Below are positions 1 through 5,527 of a DNA stretch of 7,478 bases, one piece after another (positions within the stretch are counted from its first letter, which is position 1; each line of letters begins with the position of its first letter). Under the pieces are notes generated by a model. It saw nothing but the letters and a program-made list of their open reading frames with translations. It did not search any database and had not been told where the DNA came from. The stretch is from positions 1 through 7,478 of the forward strand of contig USIG01000085.1 in NCBI GenBank assembly GCA_900554685.1. Direction: 5' to 3'. The position numbers and the translations under genes are program-made. The DNA comes from an uncultured Cryptobacterium sp. (GTDB lineage: Bacteria; Actinomycetota; Coriobacteriia; Coriobacteriales; Eggerthellaceae).

Positions 1-11
1 AGGGTAACCCT

Positions 12-914
12 ATGACAAAACTGACAAAGCATCAACTTGAACGTGTGGGAAAATACCTAACGGGTTTTTGCATTTTTTTGGTTATTGCGGTTGTTTTGTC
101 GCTTATTGTGATGGTCTCACAACGAGGTCTTTCCACTTTTGTTATTGACGGCATTAACCCTCTAGACTTTTTAACAGGAACAACGTGGAATCCTCATCAG
201 CCCAACGCGAATGGTGATCCAACAGTAGGTGCGCTGCCTATGATCTTTGGCTCCTTTGCGGTGACGCTCTTTTCCTGCCTTATTGTTATTCCTTTCGCAA
301 TAGGCTCTGCAGTGTATACCGTTGAAGTGAACCCGAAGTTTGGTAATACCTTTTTCCGTCCCGCTTTGGAGTTGTTGGTAGGTATCCCTTCAGTTGTGTA
401 TGGTCTTATAGGTCTTACTGTTTTGGTGCCATGGATTCGAGGTTTTGTTGATGGAACTGGTTATGGCATTTTGGCGGGATCGCTTGTGCTTGCGGTAATG
501 GTTCTTCCTACTATTACCTCTTTGGTTATTGATGCACTCAATGCGGTTCCGGCGGCTTATCGTCAATCTTCTGCTGCATTGGGAGGAACCCGTTGGCAAA
601 ATACGTGGCATATTGTGCTGCGTGCAGCAACACCAGGTATTTTAACGGCAATTATTCTCGGAATGGCCCGGGCATTTGGTGAGGCACTTGCGGTGCAGAT
701 GGTAATTGGCAATGCTGCAACTATTCCAGATTCACTTGTTTCTCCTGCGGCAACTTTAACAAGTGTTCTTACGATGAGCATGGGTAATGAAACCATGGGT
801 ACGGTATATAGCGATGTGCTCTGGTCGCTTGCGTTGATTTTGCTCATCATGACGCTGGTTTTCATCACTATTGTTCATATTATCGGTAGCAGATCGGCGG
901 CAAAACATGGCTGA
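12..914 (+). CDS. pstC: Phosphate ABC transporter permease PstC
   Basis: One of the two integral membrane subunits of the PstSCAB importer, which takes up inorganic phosphate using ATP. The 300-residue protein has the usual PstC length. A first membrane segment lies near residues 16-36, then a periplasmic/extracellular loop, then about five more hydrophobic segments (about 73-100, 115-140, 150-175, 208-230, 268-292) forming the BPD_transp_1 permease fold. The cytoplasmic EAA-like loop that docks on PstB is visible around residues 188-206 (SAALGGTRWQ), followed by the ARAFGEALAV segment typical of PstC. The ATG at 12 gives a normal N terminus; the AGGG at positions 1-4 may be its ribosome binding site, but the window begins there. 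It overlaps pstA by 8 bases, so the two are translationally coupled. pstS is expected just upstream. Identification is by family motifs and operon order and is very secure. Confidence 0.96.
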   Translation: MTKLTKHQLERVGKYLTGFCIFLVIAVVLSLIVMVSQRGLSTFVIDGINPLDFLTGTTWNPHQPNANGDPTVGALPMIFGSFAVTLFSCLIVIPFAIGSAVYTVEVNPKFGNTFFRPALELLVGIPSVVYGLIGLTVLVPWIRGFVDGTGYGILAGSLVLAVMVLPTITSLVIDALNAVPAAYRQSSAALGGTRWQNTWHIVLRAATPGILTAIILGMARAFGEALAVQMVIGNAATIPDSLVSPAATLTSVLTMSMGNETMGTVYSDVLWSLALILLIMTLVFITIVHIIGSRSAAKHG

Positions 915-1824
915 TTCTTCATTACGTGCGCAAATCAACAGGGCACAAAAACAAGACAAACTGGCAACGGCAATTCTTACTGCTATTGTGGTGGCTATTT
1001 CTGTGCTTCTATTTGCTCTTATTGCCTACATTATTGGATCAGGTGCGAGTAAAGCATTTGATATCAACTTTTTGACAGGCAAACCAGAGCAGTTTAAAGC
1101 GGGTGGTGGTATTGGCCCAGAGCTTTTTAATTCTTTTTACTTGTTGGTACTAACTCTTATTATTTCGGTTCCCTTATCGCTAGGGGCGGCAATATATCTT
1201 GCAGAATACGCGCCCGCAAATAAAATTACCGCTACTATTAAAACGACCATCGAGGTGCTTTCTTCGCTTCCGTCTATTGTGGTTGGCCTGTTCGGTTTTC
1301 TTTTGTTCGTCATTTATATGGGTTGGGGCTTTTCTATTATTTCTGGTGCTTTGGCTCTCACCATATTTAATATTCCTCTTCTGGTAAGAACGATCCAGCA
1401 GGCATTGGAGGCAGTTCCTACTACTCAGCGTGATGCGGGTCTTGCTTTGGGATTGACGAGGTGGGAAACAACTATTCATATTATTTTGCCTACCGCAATG
1501 CCAGCAATTATTACCGGCATTATTTTGTCGGCCGGCCGTATCTTTGGCGAGGCTGCAGCGCTTATTTATACTGCAGGCCAATCTGCACCCATGCTTGATT
1601 TCACTAATTTCGATTTAACGAGTGCAAGCTGTCCTTGGAATATTTGGCGCCCCGCAGAAACTATGGCGGTACATATTTGGAAAATTAATTCCGAAGGAGT
1701 TGTGCCTGATCTGGATGCTGTTTCAAATGGCACGGCGGCAGTTCTTATGATCTGTGTGTTGGCCTTTAACGTAGTAGCACGTTTTGTTGGCAATCGTATT
1801 GGTAAGAAGTTGGTGGCAGAATAA
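907..1824 (+). CDS. pstA: Phosphate ABC transporter permease PstA
   Basis: Second membrane subunit of the phosphate importer, paired with PstC. With the ATG at 907 it has 305 residues, typical for PstA. There is a hydrophobic segment near residues 25-45, then the permease domain with the EAA-like docking loop around residues 176-195 (DAGLALGLTRWETT) and the GRIFGEAAALIYTAG stretch characteristic of PstA, and a last membrane segment near the C terminus. The frame is open back to a TTG at 871, but that start would lie deep inside pstC and add 12 residues not expected for the family, so 907 is preferred. No strong Shine-Dalgarno precedes 907 (only a GGCGG-like run at 896-900), consistent with coupling to the overlapping pstC. 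The stop codon shares one base with the pstB start. Confidence 0.95.
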   Translation: MADSSLRAQINRAQKQDKLATAILTAIVVAISVLLFALIAYIIGSGASKAFDINFLTGKPEQFKAGGGIGPELFNSFYLLVLTLIISVPLSLGAAIYLAEYAPANKITATIKTTIEVLSSLPSIVVGLFGFLLFVIYMGWGFSIISGALALTIFNIPLLVRTIQQALEAVPTTQRDAGLALGLTRWETTIHIILPTAMPAIITGIILSAGRIFGEAAALIYTAGQSAPMLDFTNFDLTSASCPWNIWRPAETMAVHIWKINSEGVVPDLDAVSNGTAAVLMICVLAFNVVARFVGNRIGKKLVAE

Positions 1825-2696
1825 TGGGTATCTCTCAACTGCGAAACGATGTTCAAAACGATGCTTCCCAAAAAGCGGGCAAGGCAAACAAGTCTACGTT
1901 TGCGCAAGAGGCATCGTTATCCTACGATAACGAGACGAATCCTTTGCTGTTCACCAAAGAGGTGGGGGTCCGTTACGACGATACGCATACAGCTCTCTCA
2001 GGGGTTAATCTCACTTTTGAGGCAGGACAGGTTACCTCTCTTATTGGTCCGTCAGGATGCGGAAAATCAACCTTCTTGCGTTGTTTGAACCTGATGAACA
2101 GAGAAATACCGCGCTGTCATATCGATGGAGAGATTTGGTATGACGGGCGCAACATCAACACTAAAGAAGAAAACATTTATAGTTTGCGCCAAGAAATAGG
2201 CATGGTATTTCAGATACCGAATCCTTTTAGGAAATCAATCTATGACAACATTACGTTTTCTCTTCGTCAGCATGGGCTTAAAGATAAAGACAAACTTAAC
2301 GAGATCGTTGAAACGTCATTGCGCAAAGCTGCTTTATGGGATGAGGTAAAAGATAAACTCAACAAAAGCGCTTATGCCTTATCAGGTGGACAACAGCAAC
2401 GCCTGTGCATCGCTCGTACACTTGCGATGAATCCGCGTATCGTACTGATGGATGAACCTTGTTCTGCGCTTGATCCTATTGCCACGTTTGCCATAGAAGA
2501 AACCATCGGGCAAATTGCTCAACAGGGCATTGCGGTAATTATCGTTACCCACAACATAGAACAGGCAGCTCGTGTGTCGAATCGTACGGCGTACTTTCTT
2601 TTGGGAAAAGTAATTGAATGGGGAGAAACAGATCAAATCTTTTCTCAGCCAAAAGACAAACGTACTGAAGATTACTTAATGGGAAGGTTTGGTTAA
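1824..2696 (+). CDS. pstB: Phosphate import ATP-binding protein PstB
   Basis: Cytoplasmic ATPase of the Pst importer. All ABC signatures are present: Walker A GPSGCGKST at residues 75-83, the Q-loop glutamine at about 130 in FQIPNPF, signature LSGGQQQR at 186-193, Walker B ILxDEP-type VLMDEP at 207-212 followed by CSALDP, and the H-loop histidine at 243 (VTHN). The C terminus DYLMGRFG matches the family ending (DYxxGRFG), which separates PstB from other ABC ATPases. The start overlaps the pstA stop in a TAATG arrangement. At 290 residues it is longer than the usual 250 or so: about 40 polar residues precede the first strand of the nucleotide-binding domain. No other in-frame ATG exists before the domain, so the extension is probably real, though a TTG start near 1941 cannot be excluded. 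Confidence 0.96.
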   Translation: MGISQLRNDVQNDASQKAGKANKSTFAQEASLSYDNETNPLLFTKEVGVRYDDTHTALSGVNLTFEAGQVTSLIGPSGCGKSTFLRCLNLMNREIPRCHIDGEIWYDGRNINTKEENIYSLRQEIGMVFQIPNPFRKSIYDNITFSLRQHGLKDKDKLNEIVETSLRKAALWDEVKDKLNKSAYALSGGQQQRLCIARTLAMNPRIVLMDEPCSALDPIATFAIEETIGQIAQQGIAVIIVTHNIEQAARVSNRTAYFLLGKVIEWGETDQIFSQPKDKRTEDYLMGRFG

Positions 2697-2697
2697 T

Positions 2698-3372
2698 ATG
2701 GCTGCACGTCCATTATTTGAAAAGGAACTTGGTCATCTTAATGCGCAGATGGCTGGCATGGCAGAATTGGTAAAAGAGGCTATCGAGGGCTCCTTTGAGG
2801 CGGTTTTGAAAAACAATTCTACAAAGGCTCTGTTAGTTGTTCAAAATGATTCTCTCATCAATGAAAAGGAGCGTGATATTGAGCGTATCTGTCTGCGTTT
2901 GCTTATGCGTGAGCAGCCGGTTGCGCAAGATTTACGCACCGTAACAGCAGCGCTTAAAATGATCACCGATCTTGAGCGAATTGGAGATCAGGCGGCAGAA
3001 ATATGCGAGATTGCATTAGGTCTTCCTGAAGGATTGGATCTCTCGGTTTTCCCTTCGCTGTATACGATGGCTCAAAAGTCTGCTGATCAGGTAAATGATG
3101 TTGTCGATGCGTATCTTTGTCTTGATTTGGATAAAACAAAAAAAGTTATCTTGGCTGATGATGAAATTGATTCTTTGTTTGAAGAATTAAAGCGAGATAT
3201 TACAAATCATATTGTTCAACATATGCCCGATGAAACGTCAGCTCTTGATGTTTTAATGATAGGTAAATATTTGGAACGCATTGGAGACCATGTGGTAAAC
3301 ATTGCTGAGTGGGTGGAATATGCCATCACCGGCAACCATAAGGGCATGACCATTGCCGATGATGCTGAGTAA
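2698..3372 (+). CDS. phoU: Phosphate signalling/transport regulator PhoU
   Basis: PhoU is a cytoplasmic helical metal-binding protein that connects the Pst transporter with phosphate-responsive signalling (PhoR-type kinases) and restrains uptake and Pho gene expression when phosphate is plentiful. The 224-residue product has two three-helix PhoU repeats. The metal-binding signature occurs twice, as DLERIGD at residues 91-97 and YLERIGD at 191-197, exactly 100 residues apart, as expected for the internal duplication. The ATG at 2698 starts one base after the pstB stop and is preceded by GGAAGG at 2682-2687. A TTG at 2689 in the same frame is a less likely start because it overlaps pstB and lies too close to that SD. 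The position as last gene of the pst operon, before a terminator, is typical. Confidence 0.95.
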   Translation: MAARPLFEKELGHLNAQMAGMAELVKEAIEGSFEAVLKNNSTKALLVVQNDSLINEKERDIERICLRLLMREQPVAQDLRTVTAALKMITDLERIGDQAAEICEIALGLPEGLDLSVFPSLYTMAQKSADQVNDVVDAYLCLDLDKTKKVILADDEIDSLFEELKRDITNHIVQHMPDETSALDVLMIGKYLERIGDHVVNIAEWVEYAITGNHKGMTIADDAE

Positions 3373-3385
3373 AAGTTCAAAGCTG

Positions 3386-3394
3386 TGTCATAAT
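3386..3394 (+). promoter_or_regulatory. Possible extended -10 promoter for argF
   Basis: TGTCATAAT matches an extended -10 (TGn followed by CATAAT, five of six to TATAAT). No good -35 is seen 16-18 bases upstream. A start about seven bases downstream, near 3400-3402, would fall within the left arm of the terminator hairpin, so this transcript would escape termination. It is the only promoter-like sequence I see for the argF unit, and it rests on a motif match alone. Confidence 0.3.
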
Positions 3395-3396
3395 AG

Positions 3397-3430
3397 AAGC
3401 GCACCCCTTTGCGAGGTGCGCTTTTTATTT
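3397..3430 (+). terminator. Intrinsic terminator of the pst-phoU operon
   Basis: A nine-pair stem is formed by AAGCGCACC (3397-3405) and GGTGCGCTT (3415-3423) around a nine-base loop. The T-run TTTTTATTT (3422-3430) overlaps the end of the stem. It sits 24 bases after the phoU stop and separates the phosphate operon from the ornithine carbamoyltransferase unit. Confidence 0.88.
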
Positions 3431-3462
3431 GTATTGTTTTGCTTGTCATATCAGGAGGACCA

Positions 3463-4455
3463 ATGACAACATCACTTTCTGGCCGTAATTTTTTGAAGTT
3501 GCTTGACTTCACATCTGAAGAAATTCTTTCATTGGTTGACCTTGCTCAAGAGTTAAAAGAAAAAAAGCACGCAGGTATTCTTCATAAAGAACTTGAAGGA
3601 AAGAATATCGTTTTGTTGTTTGAAAAAACTTCTACCCGTACCCGTTGCTCCTTCGAGATTGCTGGATATGATTTAGGCATGGGCGTGACCTATTTGGATG
3701 CGGCTGGATCGCAGATGGGCAATAAGGAGTCTATCGAGGATACTGCACGTGTTTTGGGTCGTATGTTTGATGGCATTGAGTATCGTGGCTTTGGCCAGGA
3801 AATTGTTGATACGTTAGCAGCGTATGCAGGAGTTCCTGTTTGGAATGGTCTTACCGATGAATGTCACCCAACGCAAACTATTGCCGATCTTTTAACTATT
3901 CGCGAAAACTTTGGCTCTTTTAAAGGGCTGAAGTTGGTATTTATGGGAGATGCAAAAAATAATGTAGCAAACTCGCTTATGGTTGGTTGCGCAAAGATGG
4001 GTATTACTTATGTAGCCTGCGCTCCTGAATCTTCTATGCCCGATCCAAAGTTGGTTGAAACCTGCCAGAAGATTGCGCAAGAACAGGGCAGCGAAGTTTT
4101 AGTGACGTCTGATGTTGAGCAGGCAACCAAGGATGCCAATATTCTCTATACCGATATTTGGGTTTCCATGGGTGAGCCGGTAAGTTTATGGGAACAGCGC
4201 ATCAAAGAGCTTTCTCCCTACCAAATAAATGCAGAGGTTATGTCTCATGCGGCTGATAATGCTATTTTCATGCATTGTCTGCCAGCATTTCATGACACTC
4301 ATACTACGGTGGCACAAGAAATCGAGAAAAAGTTTGGTCTCAGTGAAATGGAAGTAACCAACGAAGTGTTTGAGTCTGAGGCTTCGAAAGTGTTTGATGA
4401 GGCAGAAAACCGCATGCATGCTATCAAAGCGATCGTATTAGCAACACTTAAATAA
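3463..4455 (+). CDS. argF: Ornithine carbamoyltransferase (ArgF/ArcB family)
   Basis: Catalyses carbamoyl phosphate + ornithine <=> citrulline + phosphate; it works in arginine synthesis (ArgF) or, in reverse, in the arginine deiminase pathway (ArcB). The ATG at 3463 follows a perfect AGGAGG at 3453-3458 and gives 330 residues, the normal size. Carbamoyl-phosphate binding motif STRTR is at residues 57-61, HPTQ at 135-138, the ornithine-binding D231 with SMGE at 235-238, and the catalytic HCLP at 271-274. The C-terminal stretch (EVTNEVFES, FDEAENRMHAIKA) reads like the catabolic ArcB branch, but no arcA or arcC is in the window, so the direction of use is undecided. The frame extends upstream to a TTG at 3409 inside the terminator, which is rejected as a start. 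It is probably co-transcribed with the aminotransferase gene 70 bases downstream. Confidence 0.95.
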   Translation: MTTSLSGRNFLKLLDFTSEEILSLVDLAQELKEKKHAGILHKELEGKNIVLLFEKTSTRTRCSFEIAGYDLGMGVTYLDAAGSQMGNKESIEDTARVLGRMFDGIEYRGFGQEIVDTLAAYAGVPVWNGLTDECHPTQTIADLLTIRENFGSFKGLKLVFMGDAKNNVANSLMVGCAKMGITYVACAPESSMPDPKLVETCQKIAQEQGSEVLVTSDVEQATKDANILYTDIWVSMGEPVSLWEQRIKELSPYQINAEVMSHAADNAIFMHCLPAFHDTHTTVAQEIEKKFGLSEMEVTNEVFESEASKVFDEAENRMHAIKAIVLATLK

Positions 4456-4462
4456 GGTTATC

Positions 4463-4491
4463 AGTGCGAAATAAGCACTCAAGGAGCGCTT
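4463..4491 (+). promoter_or_regulatory. Two alternative small hairpins upstream of the aminotransferase gene
   Basis: AGTGC (4463-4467) can pair with GCACT (4475-4479) around a seven-base loop. Alternatively, AAGCACTC (4473-4480) can pair with GAGCGCTT (4484-4491) with one mismatch around a three-base loop. The second hairpin would cover the AAGGAG at 4481-4486. The two cannot form together. There is no T-run, so neither is a terminator. Any regulatory effect is inference. Confidence 0.25.
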
Positions 4492-4496
4492 ATACC

Positions 4497-4508
4497 ATGA
4501 ACGCTTAA
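4497..4508 (+). other. Three-codon mini-ORF (Met-Asn-Ala-stop) in the argF-dat spacer
   Basis: ATG AAC GCT TAA is preceded by AAGGAG (4481-4486) at a usable spacing of 10 bases, and its stop overlaps the next Shine-Dalgarno, AAAGGAG (4507-4513). The mini-ORF resembles the real start 29 bases further on, where ATG is followed by GAACGCTT. It may be a leader peptide that couples translation, or the remnant of a small duplication of the initiation region. No function is demonstrated. Confidence 0.3.
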
Positions 4509-4525
4509 AGGAGCATGAATTTAGT

Positions 4526-5374
4526 ATGGAACGCTTGGGATACTACAACGGAACTTTTGGTCCTCTTGAAGAAATGAAAGTTCCTTTTCTGGACCGTGTG
4601 TCATTTTATGGCGACGGAGTCTATGATGCCACGATGGGCATCGATGGGGTAGTCCTATTTGCTGAAGATCATATTGACCGATTCTTTAATAGCTGTGCAA
4701 ATGTAGAAATTGATCCCGGTATAACCAAAGATGAGCTGCATGCGCTTTTGACTGACATGCTTTCTCGAGTTGAAGCGCCTGTCAATTTTGTTTACTGGCA
4801 AGTAACCCGTGGAACCGATTACCGCCACCATTATTTTTGTGATGGACCTGCTAATTTGTGGATCATGATTGTTCCTGATGAGATGGAAGATCTCTACGAT
4901 AGGCAAGATCTTATCAGCGTTGAAGATGTTCGTTTCCAAATGTGCAACACGAAAACGCTCAACTTACTTCCCAATGTAATAGCTGCTCAACGCACTAAGG
5001 AAGCAGATTGTTATGAGGCGGTATTTGTGCGAGATAGTTATGTCACCGAATGCGCTCACAGCAACGTACAGATGCTCAAAGATGGATGCTTTGTCACCCA
5101 TCCGGCTGATAATCATATTTTGCCAGGCATTGCGCGCAAGCATTTGATTCAAGCATGTATGGCTCTTGAGATTCCTGTTGTTGAAAAGCTCTTTACTCTT
5201 GATGAACTTAAAGATGCCGATGAGGTTATCGTTAGCTCTTCAAGTACACTTTGTCTGCCTATTCAATCTATTGACGGTGCCTTAGTAGGCGGTAAAGACG
5301 AAGCTCTGCTTGATAAGCTTCGCACCTATGTTGTTGAAGAATGCGATGCTTATGTAGCCAAGCATCGTGCCTAG
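4526..5374 (+). CDS. dat: Class IV PLP aminotransferase, D-amino-acid aminotransferase-like
   Basis: Fold type IV pyridoxal-phosphate aminotransferase of 282 residues, the usual size for D-alanine aminotransferase (D-Ala + 2-oxoglutarate <=> pyruvate + D-Glu). YGDGVYD at residues 28-34 supplies the Tyr33 equivalent of DAAT Tyr31. RGTDYRHH at 95-102 supplies Arg100 and His102, corresponding to the DAAT carboxylate trap Arg98/His100. The Schiff-base lysine is K143 in NTKTLNLLPN, and E175 in VTECAHSN contacts the PLP pyridine nitrogen. The RxH trap favours DAAT over branched-chain aminotransferase (IlvE) or aminodeoxychorismate lyase (PabC), but residues around the first motif (DRVSF rather than DRGYQF) diverge, so substrate specificity is less certain than the family. 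The ATG at 4526 has AAAGGAG at 4507-4513, a rather long 12-base spacing. Such an enzyme would supply D-Glu/D-Ala for peptidoglycan or degrade D-amino acids. Confidence 0.82.
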   Translation: MERLGYYNGTFGPLEEMKVPFLDRVSFYGDGVYDATMGIDGVVLFAEDHIDRFFNSCANVEIDPGITKDELHALLTDMLSRVEAPVNFVYWQVTRGTDYRHHYFCDGPANLWIMIVPDEMEDLYDRQDLISVEDVRFQMCNTKTLNLLPNVIAAQRTKEADCYEAVFVRDSYVTECAHSNVQMLKDGCFVTHPADNHILPGIARKHLIQACMALEIPVVEKLFTLDELKDADEVIVSSSSTLCLPIQSIDGALVGGKDEALLDKLRTYVVEECDAYVAKHRA

Positions 5375-5376
5375 CG

Positions 5377-5385
5377 TGTTACAAT
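5377..5385 (+). promoter_or_regulatory. Extended -10 promoter for the argS leader
   Basis: TGTTACAAT starts three bases after the aminotransferase stop and matches an extended -10 (TGn + TACAAT, five of six to consensus). The -35 region lies within the upstream gene and is poor. The predicted transcription start, 5391-5393, coincides with the CCGC that forms the 5' strand of the leader's first stem, so promoter and RNA structure support each other. Confidence 0.45.
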
Positions 5386-5389
5386 TTCA

Positions 5390-5520
5390 TCCGCTGTTTT
5401 ATAGAAAAGAAACAATGATATTCTGTGCGGAATTGTTAGGTGGTACCGAGAGGTATTTCTCAGTGGGCAAACCAATAATTCTTCTCAGAAGAAAAGCTTC
5501 TCATAATAAAGGTAGGAAGG
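5390..5520 (+). promoter_or_regulatory. T-box riboswitch-like leader of argS, compact and probably translational
   Basis: The core AGGTGGTACCGAG (5438-5450) closely matches the T-box sequence AGGGTGGNACCGCG, lacking one G. UGGU at 5441-5444 would pair with the ACCA end of uncharged tRNA. Helix A2 is GAGA (5448-5451) with TCTC (5458-5461). A longer helix A1 can form from GAATTGTT + GG (5430-5440) with CC + AATAATTC (5472-5481). A very short Stem I is TCCGC (5390-5394)/GCGGA (5427-5431) plus TGTTT (5395-5399)/AAACA (5410-5414); its apical loop carries AGA (5403-5405), an arginine codon, as candidate specifier. There is no Stem II and no terminator U-tract; instead, downstream pairings could mask the argS Shine-Dalgarno. 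Oddities are the ten unpaired bases between A2 and A1 (5462-5471) and the small size. The core motif and its place before an aminoacyl-tRNA synthetase gene are strong; the folding is inferred by hand. Confidence 0.68.
5514..5520 (+). promoter_or_regulatory. argS Shine-Dalgarno with nearby complementary CTTCT
   Basis: AGGAAGG lies seven bases before the argS ATG at 5528. GGAAG (5515-5519) can pair with CTTCT (5497-5501, one G-U pair). That same CTTCT can instead pair with AGAAG (5487-5491), which would leave the ribosome binding site open. This makes it the plausible output of the upstream T-box-like leader. Confidence 0.5.
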
Positions 5521-5527
5521 ATCTTTT

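Noticed and set aside
390..611. Open frames on the - strand, here and at 563-868, 756-959, 1180-1581, 1566-1907, 2382-2636, 3216-3512, 3892-4080, 4186-4419, 4655-4939, 4964-5152, 5963-6289 and 6965-7303
   Set aside because: All are largely antisense to well-supported genes, have no recognisable domains or sensible ribosome binding sites, and have compositions expected of shadow frames.
1199..1387. Second + strand frame inside pstA, and a similar one inside pstB at 1849-2088
   Set aside because: They lie wholly inside genes with complete conserved motifs in another frame and show no domain or ribosome binding site of their own.
3409..3462. Upstream TTG extension of the ornithine carbamoyltransferase frame
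   Set aside because: It would start inside the terminator hairpin, whereas the ATG at 3463 has a perfect AGGAGG and matches the family N terminus.
4463..4479. Terminator between the OTC gene and the aminotransferase gene
   Set aside because: The hairpin is only five pairs with no T-run, so the two genes are likely co-transcribed.
5479..5510. TTCTTC/GAAGAA hairpin as a transcription terminator of the argS leader
   Set aside because: It is AT-rich, only six pairs, and followed by AAGCTTCTC rather than a T-run. A translational role is more plausible.
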